Shown piece by piece: positions 18,353 through 28,200 of a DNA stretch of 64,000 nucleotides. Under the pieces are notes generated by a model that was not told the origin of the DNA, did not search any database, and saw only the letters and a program-made list of their open reading frames with translations. Within the stretch, counting starts at the first letter, position 1. Every line of letters begins with the position of its first letter. The stretch comes from Sphingomonas sp. (GTDB lineage: Bacteria > Pseudomonadota > Alphaproteobacteria > Sphingomonadales > Sphingomonadaceae), in the NCBI GenBank assembly GCA_017304655.1, contig JAFKLY010000002.1, forward strand, positions 372,001-436,000, written 5' to 3'. Made by a program: the position numbers and the translations under genes.

Positions 18353-20902
18353 TCAGCGGCGGGCCGAGATGAGCGCCTGAAGGTCGATAAGCCCGCGCCC
18401 GAGCGCCAGGCCCTGTGGCCCGGCAATGAAGCGCGGCTCCCAGACCGGCGAGAACTTGTCCTTGTAGCTGCGCAGCCCCTCGAAGCCATAGAGCGCCTCG
18501 CCATGCTGATAGAGCATGGAGCCGAGCTTCATCCACAGCGGCGCCAGCCGGCGCGCTTCCAGGCCGGAGAGGGGCGCGAGGCCAAGCGTGAACCAGCGAT
18601 AGCCCGCCTGCTGCCCCCATTGCATCAGGCTGGTGAAAAGATAATCCATCGTGCCGTAGGGCATCTCGGCATCGTGCCGCATCAGGTCGATCGACAGCTC
18701 GGACTTGTCCTGCGTCGCCCAGATATTGGCGAAGGCGACGATCCGCTCGCCCACGGTCACGATCGCGCAGTCGAACCGCCCGATATACGCCGGGTCGAAG
18801 CGGCCGACGCTGAAGCCCTTTTCCCGATGGCCCTTCTCGCGCAGCCAATTGTCGGAAATTTCGGCAAGACGCGGCAGGATGGCGGGCAACTCGGCGGCGG
18901 GGACGATGCGGAACGCCGCGCCCTCCCGCTCGGCCCGGCGCACGGCATAGCGCAGCGGCTTCGCGTCCGGTCCTTCGAGCGTGAAGCGGGCAAGGTCGAC
19001 CCGCGCCTCCTCGCCATATTTGATGATCTGCAGCCCCAGATCAATGGCGATAGGCAGGGCCTGCAGGCTGATCTGGTAGAGCAGCAGCCGGCCCTGCGCG
19101 GCGTCTGCTTCCTCCCGCAGCGCCCAGAGCAGGTCGCTCCACTCCGTCATGTCGCCCACCGGGTCGCCCATCACGATCCAGCTGTGGCCCCGGATCTGGA
19201 ACATCAGGAAACTGCGGCCGGTGGCAGAAGCGAGGAAGCGCTTGTCGCCGGTGTAGGCGAGGTTCGCCTCGGTCCGCTCGGCAAGCGCCATGGCTTCGCC
19301 CGCGGGCGGTGTGCTGCTCGTCGCGGCCAGCGAGCGCGGTGCCACGGGGCGCAGCAGCCGCCAGATGGCGAGGGCGGAGAGCAGCACCGCGACCGACAGG
19401 CTGGCGCGCAGGAAGCGGGAGGCATCACCACGCTCGGCGAAATGCCACCACAGCTCGTTCTGATAATCGACCCGCTTGTAAGCGAACAGGCCGATCCACA
19501 CGGCAAGCCCCAGCACCACCGCGACCGTGGCCAGCCAGCCGGGCGAGAAGACGTCGCGCGTCAGGCGGGTGTGCCGGTAGAAGGCGGCACGCGTCCATTG
19601 CAGCAGCCCCGCGAGCAGCAGCATGACCGTCGCTTCCTCATAATCGAGGCCCTTGAGCAGCGAGAAGGCGGCGCCGGCGAGCAGCAGCGCTCGCGTAAGC
19701 CAGAAGGCCCCGTCCAGTCGGCGGTAAAGGCCGGGGGCCAGGATCAGCAGCGCCGCGCCGACCAGGCTGGCCGCGAGATGGGACGCTTCGACGAAGGGCA
19801 GGGGCAGCAGCCGGTAGAGCGTTTCGATGCGGTTCGGAACGGCGGGTAGCGCCCCCGAGACCAGCAGCACGACCCCGCCCAGGAAGACCAGCGCCGAGAC
19901 CATAGTCGGCGCGATGCCGGACGCCACGGCATGAAGGCCGCGCAGCGTCCGCCCCACCGGCCTGCGCCAGCGGCGCCCCTCCTGCGCGGCGACGATCAGG
20001 CCCGCGACAAGGAGGGGGAGCACATAATAGAGCAGGCGATAGGCGATCAACGCGGCGACCAGCTCCGGCCGGGCCGCGCCGGGCAGGGCGGCGACCATCA
20101 CGGCCTCGAAGATGCCGATGCCGCCGGGCACATGCGTGATCAGCACGGCGATGATGGCGAGCGTGTAGCCCATGAAGAAGGTGGGCCAGGCGGCCAGCGT
20201 CACGTCCGGCACCAGCACGAACAGGGCGGCGCTGGCGGCGGCGAGATCGAGCGCGGCCACGGCGATCTGCGCCAGCGCGAGCCGATAGCCGGGGATCGGC
20301 AATTGCCAGCGCAGCACCCGCAAGTGCCGGCCGTCGCGCCCCGCCCAGAGGATGAGCGTCGCCAGCCCGGCGAGCACGGCGATGCCGATCGCGCGCCACA
20401 GCATGGGCGGAAAGTCCAGCGGGCCGAGGCTGATCCGGTCCGGGCTGAGCGCCAGCATTCCGCCCGCCAGCGCGAAGACGCCGCCCCAGAAGGCCAGACT
20501 GGCAATGGCGATGACCCGCGCGACATCGCCGATCGCCAGCCCTTCGGCGCTGTAGACGCGATAGCGGGCCGATCCGCCGGTCAGCAGCGAGAGGCCGAGA
20601 TTGTGGCTGAGCGTGTAGCTGGTGAAGGAGGCGAGCGCCGCAACGCCATATGGCAGGGGCCGGCCGATCGCGCGCAGCGCCAGGGCGTCGTAGAGCGTCA
20701 GTGCCAGATAGCTCGCGCAGGTGAAGACGAGCGCCGCGATGAAGCGCTCCGGGCCGATCTGGGCAACGGCGTGGCGGACATCGTGCAGATGGACCTCGCG
20801 CAGCAGATGGGCGAGCGCGGAGAAGCCAAGCGCCGCGAGGATCAGGACGATGCCGACCGAGAGCGCCATGCGTTTGCGTGGACTGGCGAGAAACGTATCC
20901 AT
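18353..20902 (-). CDS. mprF: Phosphatidylglycerol lysyltransferase LpiA/MprF
   Basis: An 849-residue bifunctional membrane enzyme. The N-terminal half has many transmembrane helices, with the flippase-type SYTLSHNLGLSLLTGGSARYRVYS region near 95-118. The C-terminal third is the cytoplasmic DUF2156 aminoacyl-tRNA-dependent synthase domain (AYTGDKRFLASATGRSFLMFQIRGHSWIVMGDPVGD; ending FSPVWEPRFIAG). It adds an aminoacyl group, usually lysine, to phosphatidylglycerol, lowering surface charge and giving resistance to cationic peptides and acid. It lies between a histidine kinase gene and acvB with very short gaps, so the TCS may control it. Confidence 0.93.
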   Translation of the reverse strand: MDTFLASPRKRMALSVGIVLILAALGFSALAHLLREVHLHDVRHAVAQIGPERFIAALVFTCASYLALTLYDALALRAIGRPLPYGVAALASFTSYTLSHNLGLSLLTGGSARYRVYSAEGLAIGDVARVIAIASLAFWGGVFALAGGMLALSPDRISLGPLDFPPMLWRAIGIAVLAGLATLILWAGRDGRHLRVLRWQLPIPGYRLALAQIAVAALDLAAASAALFVLVPDVTLAAWPTFFMGYTLAIIAVLITHVPGGIGIFEAVMVAALPGAARPELVAALIAYRLLYYVLPLLVAGLIVAAQEGRRWRRPVGRTLRGLHAVASGIAPTMVSALVFLGGVVLLVSGALPAVPNRIETLYRLLPLPFVEASHLAASLVGAALLILAPGLYRRLDGAFWLTRALLLAGAAFSLLKGLDYEEATVMLLLAGLLQWTRAAFYRHTRLTRDVFSPGWLATVAVVLGLAVWIGLFAYKRVDYQNELWWHFAERGDASRFLRASLSVAVLLSALAIWRLLRPVAPRSLAATSSTPPAGEAMALAERTEANLAYTGDKRFLASATGRSFLMFQIRGHSWIVMGDPVGDMTEWSDLLWALREEADAAQGRLLLYQISLQALPIAIDLGLQIIKYGEEARVDLARFTLEGPDAKPLRYAVRRAEREGAAFRIVPAAELPAILPRLAEISDNWLREKGHREKGFSVGRFDPAYIGRFDCAIVTVGERIVAFANIWATQDKSELSIDLMRHDAEMPYGTMDYLFTSLMQWGQQAGYRWFTLGLAPLSGLEARRLAPLWMKLGSMLYQHGEALYGFEGLRSYKDKFSPVWEPRFIAGPQGLALGRGLIDLQALISARR

Positions 20903-20922
20903 GGTTTTGATTGATCCGTTTC

Positions 20923-22311
20923 TCAGCCGCGCTGCTTGAGGTGCAGCGCAACCAGCAGGCCGGGGCCATTGTCGCCCAGCGTCATCTGTCCATGGTGGAG
21001 CCGCGCGACGGCTTCCACGAGCGAAAGTCCAAGGCCCGATCCGGGCTTGCCGCGCGCGGGATCGAGCCGACCGAAGCGCTTGAGCGCCGCGTCGCGCTGG
21101 CTTGCCGGGATGCCGGGGCCATTGTCCGCGACCGTGATGAGCAGATCCGCGTCCGGCGCGGCGGTGAGGGTGATGGCGTTGCCGCCCTCGGCATATTTGA
21201 GCGCATTCTCGATGAGATTGGCGATGGCCTGACTCACCAGCTCGCGATGGAGGGGGAAGATCAGCCCGTCCGGTGCCGCGACGGTCAGTGTGAAGCCGCT
21301 TTCCTCGACGAGCGGACCATAGACTTCCGCGAGGTCGCGCAGCAGGTCGCCCACATCGGTCTCGCGCATCATGCCGGCGCCTACGCCCGCTTCGGTGCGG
21401 CTGATCAGCAGCGCGGTCGCCAGCATGGTCTGCAGCGCTTCCGCTTCGCGCCGCACCGTTTCCAGCGCGTCGAGCGCGGTCTCGTCCTTCGTCCGCGCGC
21501 TCGCCTGTTCGACGACGGACATGAGCCGCGTCACCGGCGACTTGAGGTCATGGGCGAGCCCGTCCGTCATGATGCGCAATTCGCTCACCAGCGCGTCGAT
21601 GCGCTCCAGCATCGCGTTGATCGACTGGCCGAGCCGGTCGAAGGCGTCGCCGCTGCCGTTGATCGGTACCCGCCGGTCGAGCGCCCCCACGGCCACATCC
21701 TCGGCCGTCTCGGCGATGCCGGAGACTTGCCGGGCGATCAGGCGCCCCTGCACGATCGCGATGATGAGCGAGAGGCCGAGGCTGGCGAGGAAGGCCATGC
21801 TGAGCGCTTCTTCGTAAATCCGCGTCAGGCGCAGTCTCTGCGAGAGGACAACGCCTGCGAGCAGGCGGTTGCCGTCCGGCAGACGCGTGGCAGTGACGCC
21901 GAGCGGATCCGGCTGGTCGCGGCCGAGGCGATAGAGGTCGATCACGCGCCAGCGGGCATTGTCCGGGACTGTCGCCGGCCAGGCGCCCAGATTGCCGGCC
22001 AGCGCCCGCCCGTCGCGCGTCGCGAGGAGAATGGCAATGTGATCGCCGCCAGTGCTGCTCAGCCTCTGGCCGATGGCGGCGCTCAAGGCTTTGGACCCGC
22101 CACTGCGATAGCCTGCGAGCAGTTCGTCGCGCAGGGCTTCGGTCGTCTCGCGCTCTGCCGAGACGACCGTGCGCTGGCTCGCTTGCTGGACGAACAGCAG
22201 CACACCGCCGGTCACGAGGAACTGGCACAGAAAAGCAAGCCCGACGAAGCGTGCGATCGTCGAGCGCGCCAGCCGGCGCCAGAAACTGGCGGTATCAGGT
22301 GTCGAGGCCAA
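20923..22311 (-). CDS. Two-component sensor histidine kinase
   Basis: About 462 residues from a TTG at 22311; an ATG at 22362 gives 479 residues but overlaps the response regulator gene by 68 bases. Two transmembrane helices flank a periplasmic sensor of roughly 120 residues. Then come a HAMP domain, an H-box with DGLAHDLKSPVTRL, an N-box NLIENALKYA and the ATP-lid motifs DNGPGIP and GSGLGLSL. It is probably paired with the OmpR-type regulator encoded just upstream. Position in the DUF1003-PDZ-RR-HK-lpiA-acvB set suggests it senses membrane or cationic-peptide stress. Confidence 0.92.
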   Translation of the reverse strand: MASTPDTASFWRRLARSTIARFVGLAFLCQFLVTGGVLLFVQQASQRTVVSAERETTEALRDELLAGYRSGGSKALSAAIGQRLSSTGGDHIAILLATRDGRALAGNLGAWPATVPDNARWRVIDLYRLGRDQPDPLGVTATRLPDGNRLLAGVVLSQRLRLTRIYEEALSMAFLASLGLSLIIAIVQGRLIARQVSGIAETAEDVAVGALDRRVPINGSGDAFDRLGQSINAMLERIDALVSELRIMTDGLAHDLKSPVTRLMSVVEQASARTKDETALDALETVRREAEALQTMLATALLISRTEAGVGAGMMRETDVGDLLRDLAEVYGPLVEESGFTLTVAAPDGLIFPLHRELVSQAIANLIENALKYAEGGNAITLTAAPDADLLITVADNGPGIPASQRDAALKRFGRLDPARGKPGSGLGLSLVEAVARLHHGQMTLGDNGPGLLVALHLKQRG

Positions 22312-22984
22312 GTCGGTATCCCGCGCCGCGCACCGTGTGGAGCAGCGGCCGGCCGGAGCCATCGTCCAGCTTGCGGCGCAGGCGGCTCACATGCACGTCG
22401 ATCACATTGGTGCCGGGATCGAAATGATAGTCCCACACGCCTTCGAGCAGCATGGTGCGGGTCACGACCTGATCGGCATGGCGCAGGAAATATTCGAGCA
22501 GGCGGAATTCGCGGGGCTGGAGGTCGACCACCTGGCTGCCGCGCTTCACCCGGCGGGAAAGCAGGTCCATTTCCAGGTCGTCGTAGCGCAGTACCGTGAC
22601 GACCTGGCTGCTTCCCGCGCCGCCACGGCGCAGCAGCAACTGTACGCGCGCCAGCAACTCGGCAAAGGCGAAAGGCTTGACCAGATAGTCGTCCGATCCG
22701 CTCGTGAGGCCTTCGACCCGGTCCTCCGGGCTGCCGAGCGCGGAAAGGATGATGACCGGCGTGTCGATCCCCGCGGCGCGCAGGGCCTTGAGCATCGCCA
22801 TGCCGTCCATGGTCGGCATCATCCGGTCGAGGATGATCGCGCCATAGCTTCCGTCGCTGGCCAGGAAGAGGCCGTCGCGGCCATTGGCTGCCTGATCGAC
22901 GGTGAAGCCGGCCTCGGTCATGCCTTTGGCGATATAGGCGGCGGTCGCGCTGTCGTCCTCGATCACAAGAAGCTTTTGACTCAT
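22295..22984 (-). CDS. OmpR-family response regulator
   Basis: A 229-residue regulator: a receiver domain with the acidic pair EDD near residues 9-11, the phospho-acceptor Asp in ILDRMMP (about 53) and Lys in VKPF (about 103), followed by a winged-helix output domain ending VSRLRRKLDDGSGRPLLHTVRGAGYRLG. It begins one base after the PDZ gene and overlaps the kinase gene. It presumably controls this operon or other envelope genes. Confidence 0.95.
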   Translation of the reverse strand: MSQKLLVIEDDSATAAYIAKGMTEAGFTVDQAANGRDGLFLASDGSYGAIILDRMMPTMDGMAMLKALRAAGIDTPVIILSALGSPEDRVEGLTSGSDDYLVKPFAFAELLARVQLLLRRGGAGSSQVVTVLRYDDLEMDLLSRRVKRGSQVVDLQPREFRLLEYFLRHADQVVTRTMLLEGVWDYHFDPGTNVIDVHVSRLRRKLDDGSGRPLLHTVRGAGYRLGLDT

Positions 22985-22985
22985 C

Positions 22986-23372
22986 TCAGGTCCCCGATCG
23001 GTCCAGTGTCACCTGACGCATCCTGTTCTCGTGGATGAGCTCCAGGACCACCCTCTGCTGGCGACTCACTAGCAGATAGCGATTGGCCTGATCCAGCGAG
23101 TGTACCGGATTGCCATCCAGCGCGACAATGTCGTCACCCACGATGATGCCTTGCTGCGCGGCGGGGCTATCGGATCGGATGCTGGTGACGATCAGTCCGT
23201 CGTCGGCCGGCTGGCTGTTCGCCAGAGTCAGGCCGGGCAGGATCTGGGTGTGCGGCGCGGCGCCGCGCCGGTCGAGATGCACGAAGAAGGCGAGGCTCAT
23301 CGTCAGCGCGCCAAGCGCCAGCGCGACGAGCGTGCCGCCATTGGCTAATCGATCCAGCGGGCTTCGCTTCAT
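22986..23372 (-). CDS. Membrane-anchored PDZ-domain protein
   Basis: A 128-residue protein with one N-terminal transmembrane helix (GTLVALALGALTMSLAFFV) and a single periplasmic PDZ domain (DGLIVTSIRSDSPAAQQGIIVGDDIVALDGNPV). It has no protease domain. Its ATG overlaps the TGA of the DUF1003 gene, and it ends one base before the response regulator gene. A free PDZ domain encoded with a two-component system could sense misfolded envelope proteins or modulate the kinase; this role is speculation from context. Confidence 0.85.
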   Translation of the reverse strand: MKRSPLDRLANGGTLVALALGALTMSLAFFVHLDRRGAAPHTQILPGLTLANSQPADDGLIVTSIRSDSPAAQQGIIVGDDIVALDGNPVHSLDQANRYLLVSRQQRVVLELIHENRMRQVTLDRSGT

Positions 23373-23935
23373 GGTGCGCTCCGGATCATCCGGGCATCAA
23401 GTTGGTCGATCATGTCGGCGAGGATGCGCTGGTTGCGGGCGATCTCGTCGAGCCGGCTGGAGAGCGAGACGTCGATCTTCTCGTGGACGCGCATCAGCTC
23501 GATTTCCGCGCGCAGATTGACCTCGTAATCAAGGCTGGCGGCGAGCCGGTCCTTCGCGGCCTGGCGGTTCTGGCTCATCATGATGATCGGCGCCTGGATG
23601 GCCGCCAGCATCGAGAGCATCAGGTTCAGGAAGATGTAGGGATAAGGGTCGAAAGCGAGATGCAGACGGCCCAGAATGTCGCTGTTCAGCACCATCCAGG
23701 CGACAAGCACGAGCATGAAGGCGATGATGAAGCCCCACGAACCGCCGATCGCCGCCACGTCGTCGGCGAGCCGCTGGCCCATCGTGGACTGTGCTTCCGC
23801 CACATCGGCGGCATCCTGGCTGGTCAGGCTGTGATCGCGAATGTCCTCGAGGACATTCTGTTCCTCGGGGTCCAGCGCGCCGACCGGCTTGCCGAGCAGC
23901 GTCCTGGCCAGCTCATGGATCTGCGCGTCGGTCAT
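23369..23935 (-). CDS. DUF1003 family membrane protein
   Basis: A 188-residue protein with the DUF1003 core: two transmembrane helices (SWGFIIAFMLVLVAWMVLNS and IFLNLMLSMLAAIQAPIIMM) separated by the conserved FDPYPY segment, followed by the MSQNRQAAKDR motif and a C-terminal helical, coiled-coil-like stretch. The ATG follows a GGAGAG sequence. Function is unknown. It is the first gene of the apparent six-gene operon leading to lpiA-acvB. Confidence 0.9.
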   Translation of the reverse strand: MTDAQIHELARTLLGKPVGALDPEEQNVLEDIRDHSLTSQDAADVAEAQSTMGQRLADDVAAIGGSWGFIIAFMLVLVAWMVLNSDILGRLHLAFDPYPYIFLNLMLSMLAAIQAPIIMMSQNRQAAKDRLAASLDYEVNLRAEIELMRVHEKIDVSLSSRLDEIARNQRILADMIDQLDARMIRSAP

Positions 23936-24013
23936 CGCTTCTCTCCTCGGTCAGCGGAAAAGGGGAGCCGGCTGGCTCCCCTCATAGCCGGGCGGCCTTT
24001 GCAGCCTCGCCGT

Positions 24014-24235
24014 TCACTTGGCCTTGGCGGCCTCGGTGGCCTTGGTCCGGTGATGATGGCGGGCGTGATGCGTCGCCTTCGCGGCCTTCGCCTTGTGAGG
24101 GAGACCTGCCGTGCTGATGCATTCGTCCTTCACGGTCTGCGAACAGGGCGGGTAGCTCTTCTCGGGGGCCGGGCTCTGGGCGAGGGCGGCCGTGCCGATG
24201 GAGAGAGCGGCGATGGGAATGAGCAGATACTTCAT
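24014..24235 (-). CDS. Small secreted His/Lys/Ala-rich protein
   Basis: A 73-residue protein with a signal peptide (MKYLLIPIAALSIGTAALAQ). The mature part contains two cysteines (YPPCSQTVKDEC) and a very basic tail rich in His, Lys and Ala (KATHHARHHHRTK). Not recognised as a named family. The start was chosen because it gives a complete signal peptide; longer upstream readings do not. The His-rich tail could bind metal ions or anionic surfaces. It lies 78 bases upstream of the DUF1003 gene on the same strand. Confidence 0.65.
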   Translation of the reverse strand: MKYLLIPIAALSIGTAALAQSPAPEKSYPPCSQTVKDECISTAGLPHKAKAAKATHHARHHHRTKATEAAKAK

Positions 24236-24479
24236 GGTCTGTACTCCTGCGAAGGCGGAACGGAGCAGGGGCATCGGGGGAGTGAGGGAGCGCTCCGTTC
24301 CGCCGAGTTGAAGATGCGCCGGGAGTCCGCCCAAGTCATGTTAAGCTTCGTTCATGCGCCAGCCAGCTTGTTGACCGGCCAATGCGCTAGAAAGGGCATA
24401 ATTCAGGCGTTTGCGGCGCAATTGGACGGAAAGGCGCGCATATGAACTTCCTGTCATCGAACCGCCTGGAGGGCATGCG

Positions 24480-25214
24480 ATGAGCCGGCGTCGGATGATG
24501 CGCCGCCTCGCCGCGACAGCGCTCGTGCTCTCCTCGGTCAGCGCCGTGATGCTCGCCCAGATCGGTGTCTTCGGCGGCGATCTCTATACGCAGGTGCCGG
24601 CCAGGGTGATGCCGCCGCCGGGGCAGCGCGATGTCGCGGCCCTGCTCTTCTCCGGTGACATGGGCTTTCGGGTCGGCATGGGGCCGGGCGTGTCAGCGCG
24701 GCTGGCGGAGGCCGGCCTGCCGGTCATCGGGGTCAGCTCGATGATCGAGTTCCGCGAACGGCACACGCCGGTCCAGATCGGCACATTCGTCGCCAATGCG
24801 ATCCGCCACGCGCTTGCTGTCACGGGGGCACAGCGCCTCGTCCTCGTCGGCCAGTCCTTCGGGGCGGACATGCTGCATATCGGGCTGATACGCTTGCCGG
24901 CCGATCTGCGTGCGCGCATCGCCCTGGTGCTGCTCGTAGTGCCGACTGACACGGTCTATTACCGGATATCGCCCGGCGAAATGCTCGAATGGTCGAAGCC
25001 GGACGCGGACGCGCTGGCGACGGCGCGCAAGCTCGACTGGGTGCCGACGCTCTGCGTGCAGGGCGTCGAGGAAACCAACAGCCTTTGCCCGCTGCTTACT
25101 CAGGCCAATGTCGAGCGCGTCGCGCTGCCCAGCGGCCATGGGCTGCATCATGATACCGATCGGCTCTCCGACGTGCTGCTGCGCAAGATCGACGCGGTGC
25201 TTCCTCCGCGCTGA
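24480..25214 (+). CDS. VirJ-like stand-alone AcvB-family hydrolase
   Basis: A 244-residue exported protein equivalent to the C-terminal domain of AcvB, as VirJ is. An Arg-rich start and hydrophobic signal segment precede the motif LLFSGDMGF (where AcvB has SGDGGW), the serine elbow GQSFGADM and a C-terminal SGHGLHHD. ATG 24480 has GGAGGG about 8 bases upstream. It is transcribed away from the lpiA-acvB operon that encodes the full-length paralogue. It may also act on aminoacylated lipids, but that is inference. Confidence 0.83.
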   Translation: MSRRRMMRRLAATALVLSSVSAVMLAQIGVFGGDLYTQVPARVMPPPGQRDVAALLFSGDMGFRVGMGPGVSARLAEAGLPVIGVSSMIEFRERHTPVQIGTFVANAIRHALAVTGAQRLVLVGQSFGADMLHIGLIRLPADLRARIALVLLVVPTDTVYYRISPGEMLEWSKPDADALATARKLDWVPTLCVQGVEETNSLCPLLTQANVERVALPSGHGLHHDTDRLSDVLLRKIDAVLPPR

Positions 25215-25222
25215 ATAGGCCG

Positions 25223-28200
25223 TCAGGCGGCCGCGTGATGGCCGTCCACCGCGACGCGGCCCGAGCGCTCCAGCTTGCCCCAGCCCACGACCCAGCCGCC
25301 GATCGCCGAGGCGATGGCCCGGATGACGACCCAGTACATGATCTGCCGATAGACGAAGCGCTGGGCGACGAGCAGCAGGGCAGGGTAGGGTTGCTTGCGC
25401 CCGTCCAGCCGATAGGCGACCCAACCGCACAGCACGTCGATGGTGGTGAAGGCGACCCAGTAGAGCGCCATCATGCCCACATCGCCGCTGGTCTGCGCCC
25501 AGCCATGCTGCTGCACACGCATCACGGTGCTCACAACGGACACGACCAGCGCCAGATCGATGAGCGGGGAGATGGCGGCAAAGGCAATCTGGAACAGCCA
25601 GGCTTGCGGCAGACCGACCAGCGCGAGGCCGGTGGGCTTGCGCTCGCGCAGGATGGCGGCGTGCTTCCACAGGCATTGCAGCGTGCCGAAAGCCCAGCGA
25701 TAGCGCTGCTTGGCCAGTGCCTTGAACGTCTCGGGCGCTTCGGTCCAGGCGACTGCCTGCGCGTCATAGGTCACGCGCCAGCCGGCGCGCTGGATGGCGA
25801 TGGTGAGGTCCTGATCTTCGGCCAGCGTATCCTCGGGATAGCCGCCGACCACGTCCAGTGCGGTGCGGCGCCAGGCGCCCACCGCGCCGGGGACCACGGT
25901 CATGGCGTCGAAGCCGGCCAGCGCGCGCCGTTCCAGATTCTGCGCGGTGATATATTCGAGCGCTTGCCAGCGCGTGACGAGATTGATGCGATTGCCCACG
26001 CGCGCATCGCCCGCGACAGCGCCAATGGCGGGATCGGCGAACCAGCGCGCGAGGCGGCGGATCGTCTGCGGCTCGAACTGGGTGTCGGCATCGAGCGCGA
26101 TGATCACGTCGCCATCCGCATGCAGCAGCGCGCGGTTGAGCGCCGAGGCCTTGCCGCCGTTCTGGAGCATGAGCAGCGTCACCCGCGGATCGTCGGCAAA
26201 GGCCCTGGCGACGATGGCGCTGGTCGCATCCTTCGATCCGTCGTCGGCCACGATCACGTGCAGCGCGGGATAATCGCTTGCCAGCACCCGGCGTACCGAT
26301 GCCTCGATCACGCGTTCCTCGTTATAGGCCGGGATGATGATCGAGACGCTTGGCTCGAACTGGGGCGCCACGGATCGGCGTGTGCGCGCCTGCGCCCAGG
26401 CGAGCCCGGCCATCAGCACGGCGCGGGCGATGCCGAGCGAAATAGCGAGATAGAAGATCCAGCCCAGCGCCGCCGTGACGAAAGCCAGCAGCACGAAGAT
26501 GCTGACGTCGATCCGCACCGCGAGCAGGTCGCTGGCCTTGACCGGCGGCATCGCAGCATCCCGCGACAGGCCGGCAAGCTGGGAGACCGGCACGAAGCGA
26601 TAGCCCCGCGCCTGCAGGCCGGCGATGATCCGCGGCAGCGCGGCGACCGTCTGCGAGCGCTCGCCGCCGCCATCATGCAGCAGGATCACATTCTCCGAGC
26701 GGTCCGGCGAGGCGGATGCGACTTGCGACAGCACCTGGCTGACGATGGCGTCGGCTTGCGGGCGCTGCCAGTCATTCGGGTCCACATGCAGGCCCACGAC
26801 GGTATAGCCCGCCTTCTGCGCTGCAAGCGCCGGCCCCAGCTCGTCCGCCGTGGTCGGTTCGGCATCACCGAAATAGGGCGCGCGGAACAGGCGCATGCTC
26901 CGGCCGGTATAGGCCTGCACCAGCCGCTGCGTCGCATTCAGCTCCAGCATGGTCTCGGTCTCGGAGGCATTGGCGAGATTGGGGTGGAGATAGGTGTGAT
27001 TGCCGATCTCGTCGCCGTCGTCGACGATGCGGCGGAGCAATTGCGGATGCTCCAGCGCATTCTCGCCGACCACGAAGAACGTGGCGGGCACATGCGCCTT
27101 TTCCAGCACGGAGAGGATCTGCGGTGTCCAGGTGCCGTCCGGCCCATCGTCGAAGGTGAGGGCGACAAGGTGCGGCTGCTGCGCGCCGGTGCGCTTCACC
27201 TGATAGGGCGTTGGCAGCGCGCGATATCGCTCCTGCAGGATCATGCCGTCGCGATCGAAGCGCACGGCGCGCGCGCCCTGCGTGGGCGTGGCGGTGATGC
27301 GCAGGATTTCGCCGGAGCCTTCCACGTCGGTGTTGAGCGTGCTTTCCACCCGGTCGAGGCTCGGCCGGCCGCCATTGCGGTTCGCTGCCAGATCGCTCCA
27401 GTAGCCGGGGTCCTCGCTGCCCAGGCGCCACAGGGCGATGCTGCCGATGTGCAGGCGGCGCAGCGCCTGCATCTCGTTCCAGCTCGTCGCCGCGTCGAGC
27501 AGCCAGACCTGATGCCGGCTCTGTCCGTCCTCATAGGCAAAGCCGGCATTGCCGCTGGCATTGTCGAACGTCACTGGCGCGTCGCTGTCATGGGCGGCAA
27601 GCCAGGCCTCGTCGAGCGAGAGCGCGTCGGTCTCGCCGTCATGCCAGTCATAGGCATAGCTGCCGAGCGCGACGATCAGCTTGCTTGGCCCGACCCGGCG
27701 CAGGGCGTCTTCCACCTGATCGACGAACCACTCCTGCGCGGCGACGGGACCGGCCTGCCCGCCTTGCCAATGCTGGTCATAAGCCATGAAGATCAGCCGA
27801 TCCGTCGCCTGGGCGAGCTGGTGCAGCGGCCAGCTCTCGTCACCCGCAGGCGCTGTCGCTACCAGTTGCGCACTGATCGGCAGCGCGGCGCGCAACTGGC
27901 GCAGGAAGCGCAGATAGTCGGCCATGGCCTGGGGCGGCAAAGCCTCGAAGTCCATGACGAGACCGGCCTGATGCTTCGCCGCGACGCTTCGGGCGAGGGT
28001 ATTGATGAGCTGCCGGCTGGCGGACGGACTGGCGAGCAGTCGCGCGCTGTTGTCGCCTTCCCAGCCATTTGCGCCGACATTCTGCACCATCGGCAGCACC
28101 TTGGGCATGCGCTGGCCGTGGCGCTGCATCGCGCTCAGCATCCGGTCGAACTTTGGGTCCGGCAACGTCGTCACGGCGTGGCTGGGGCCGGTCACGGTCA

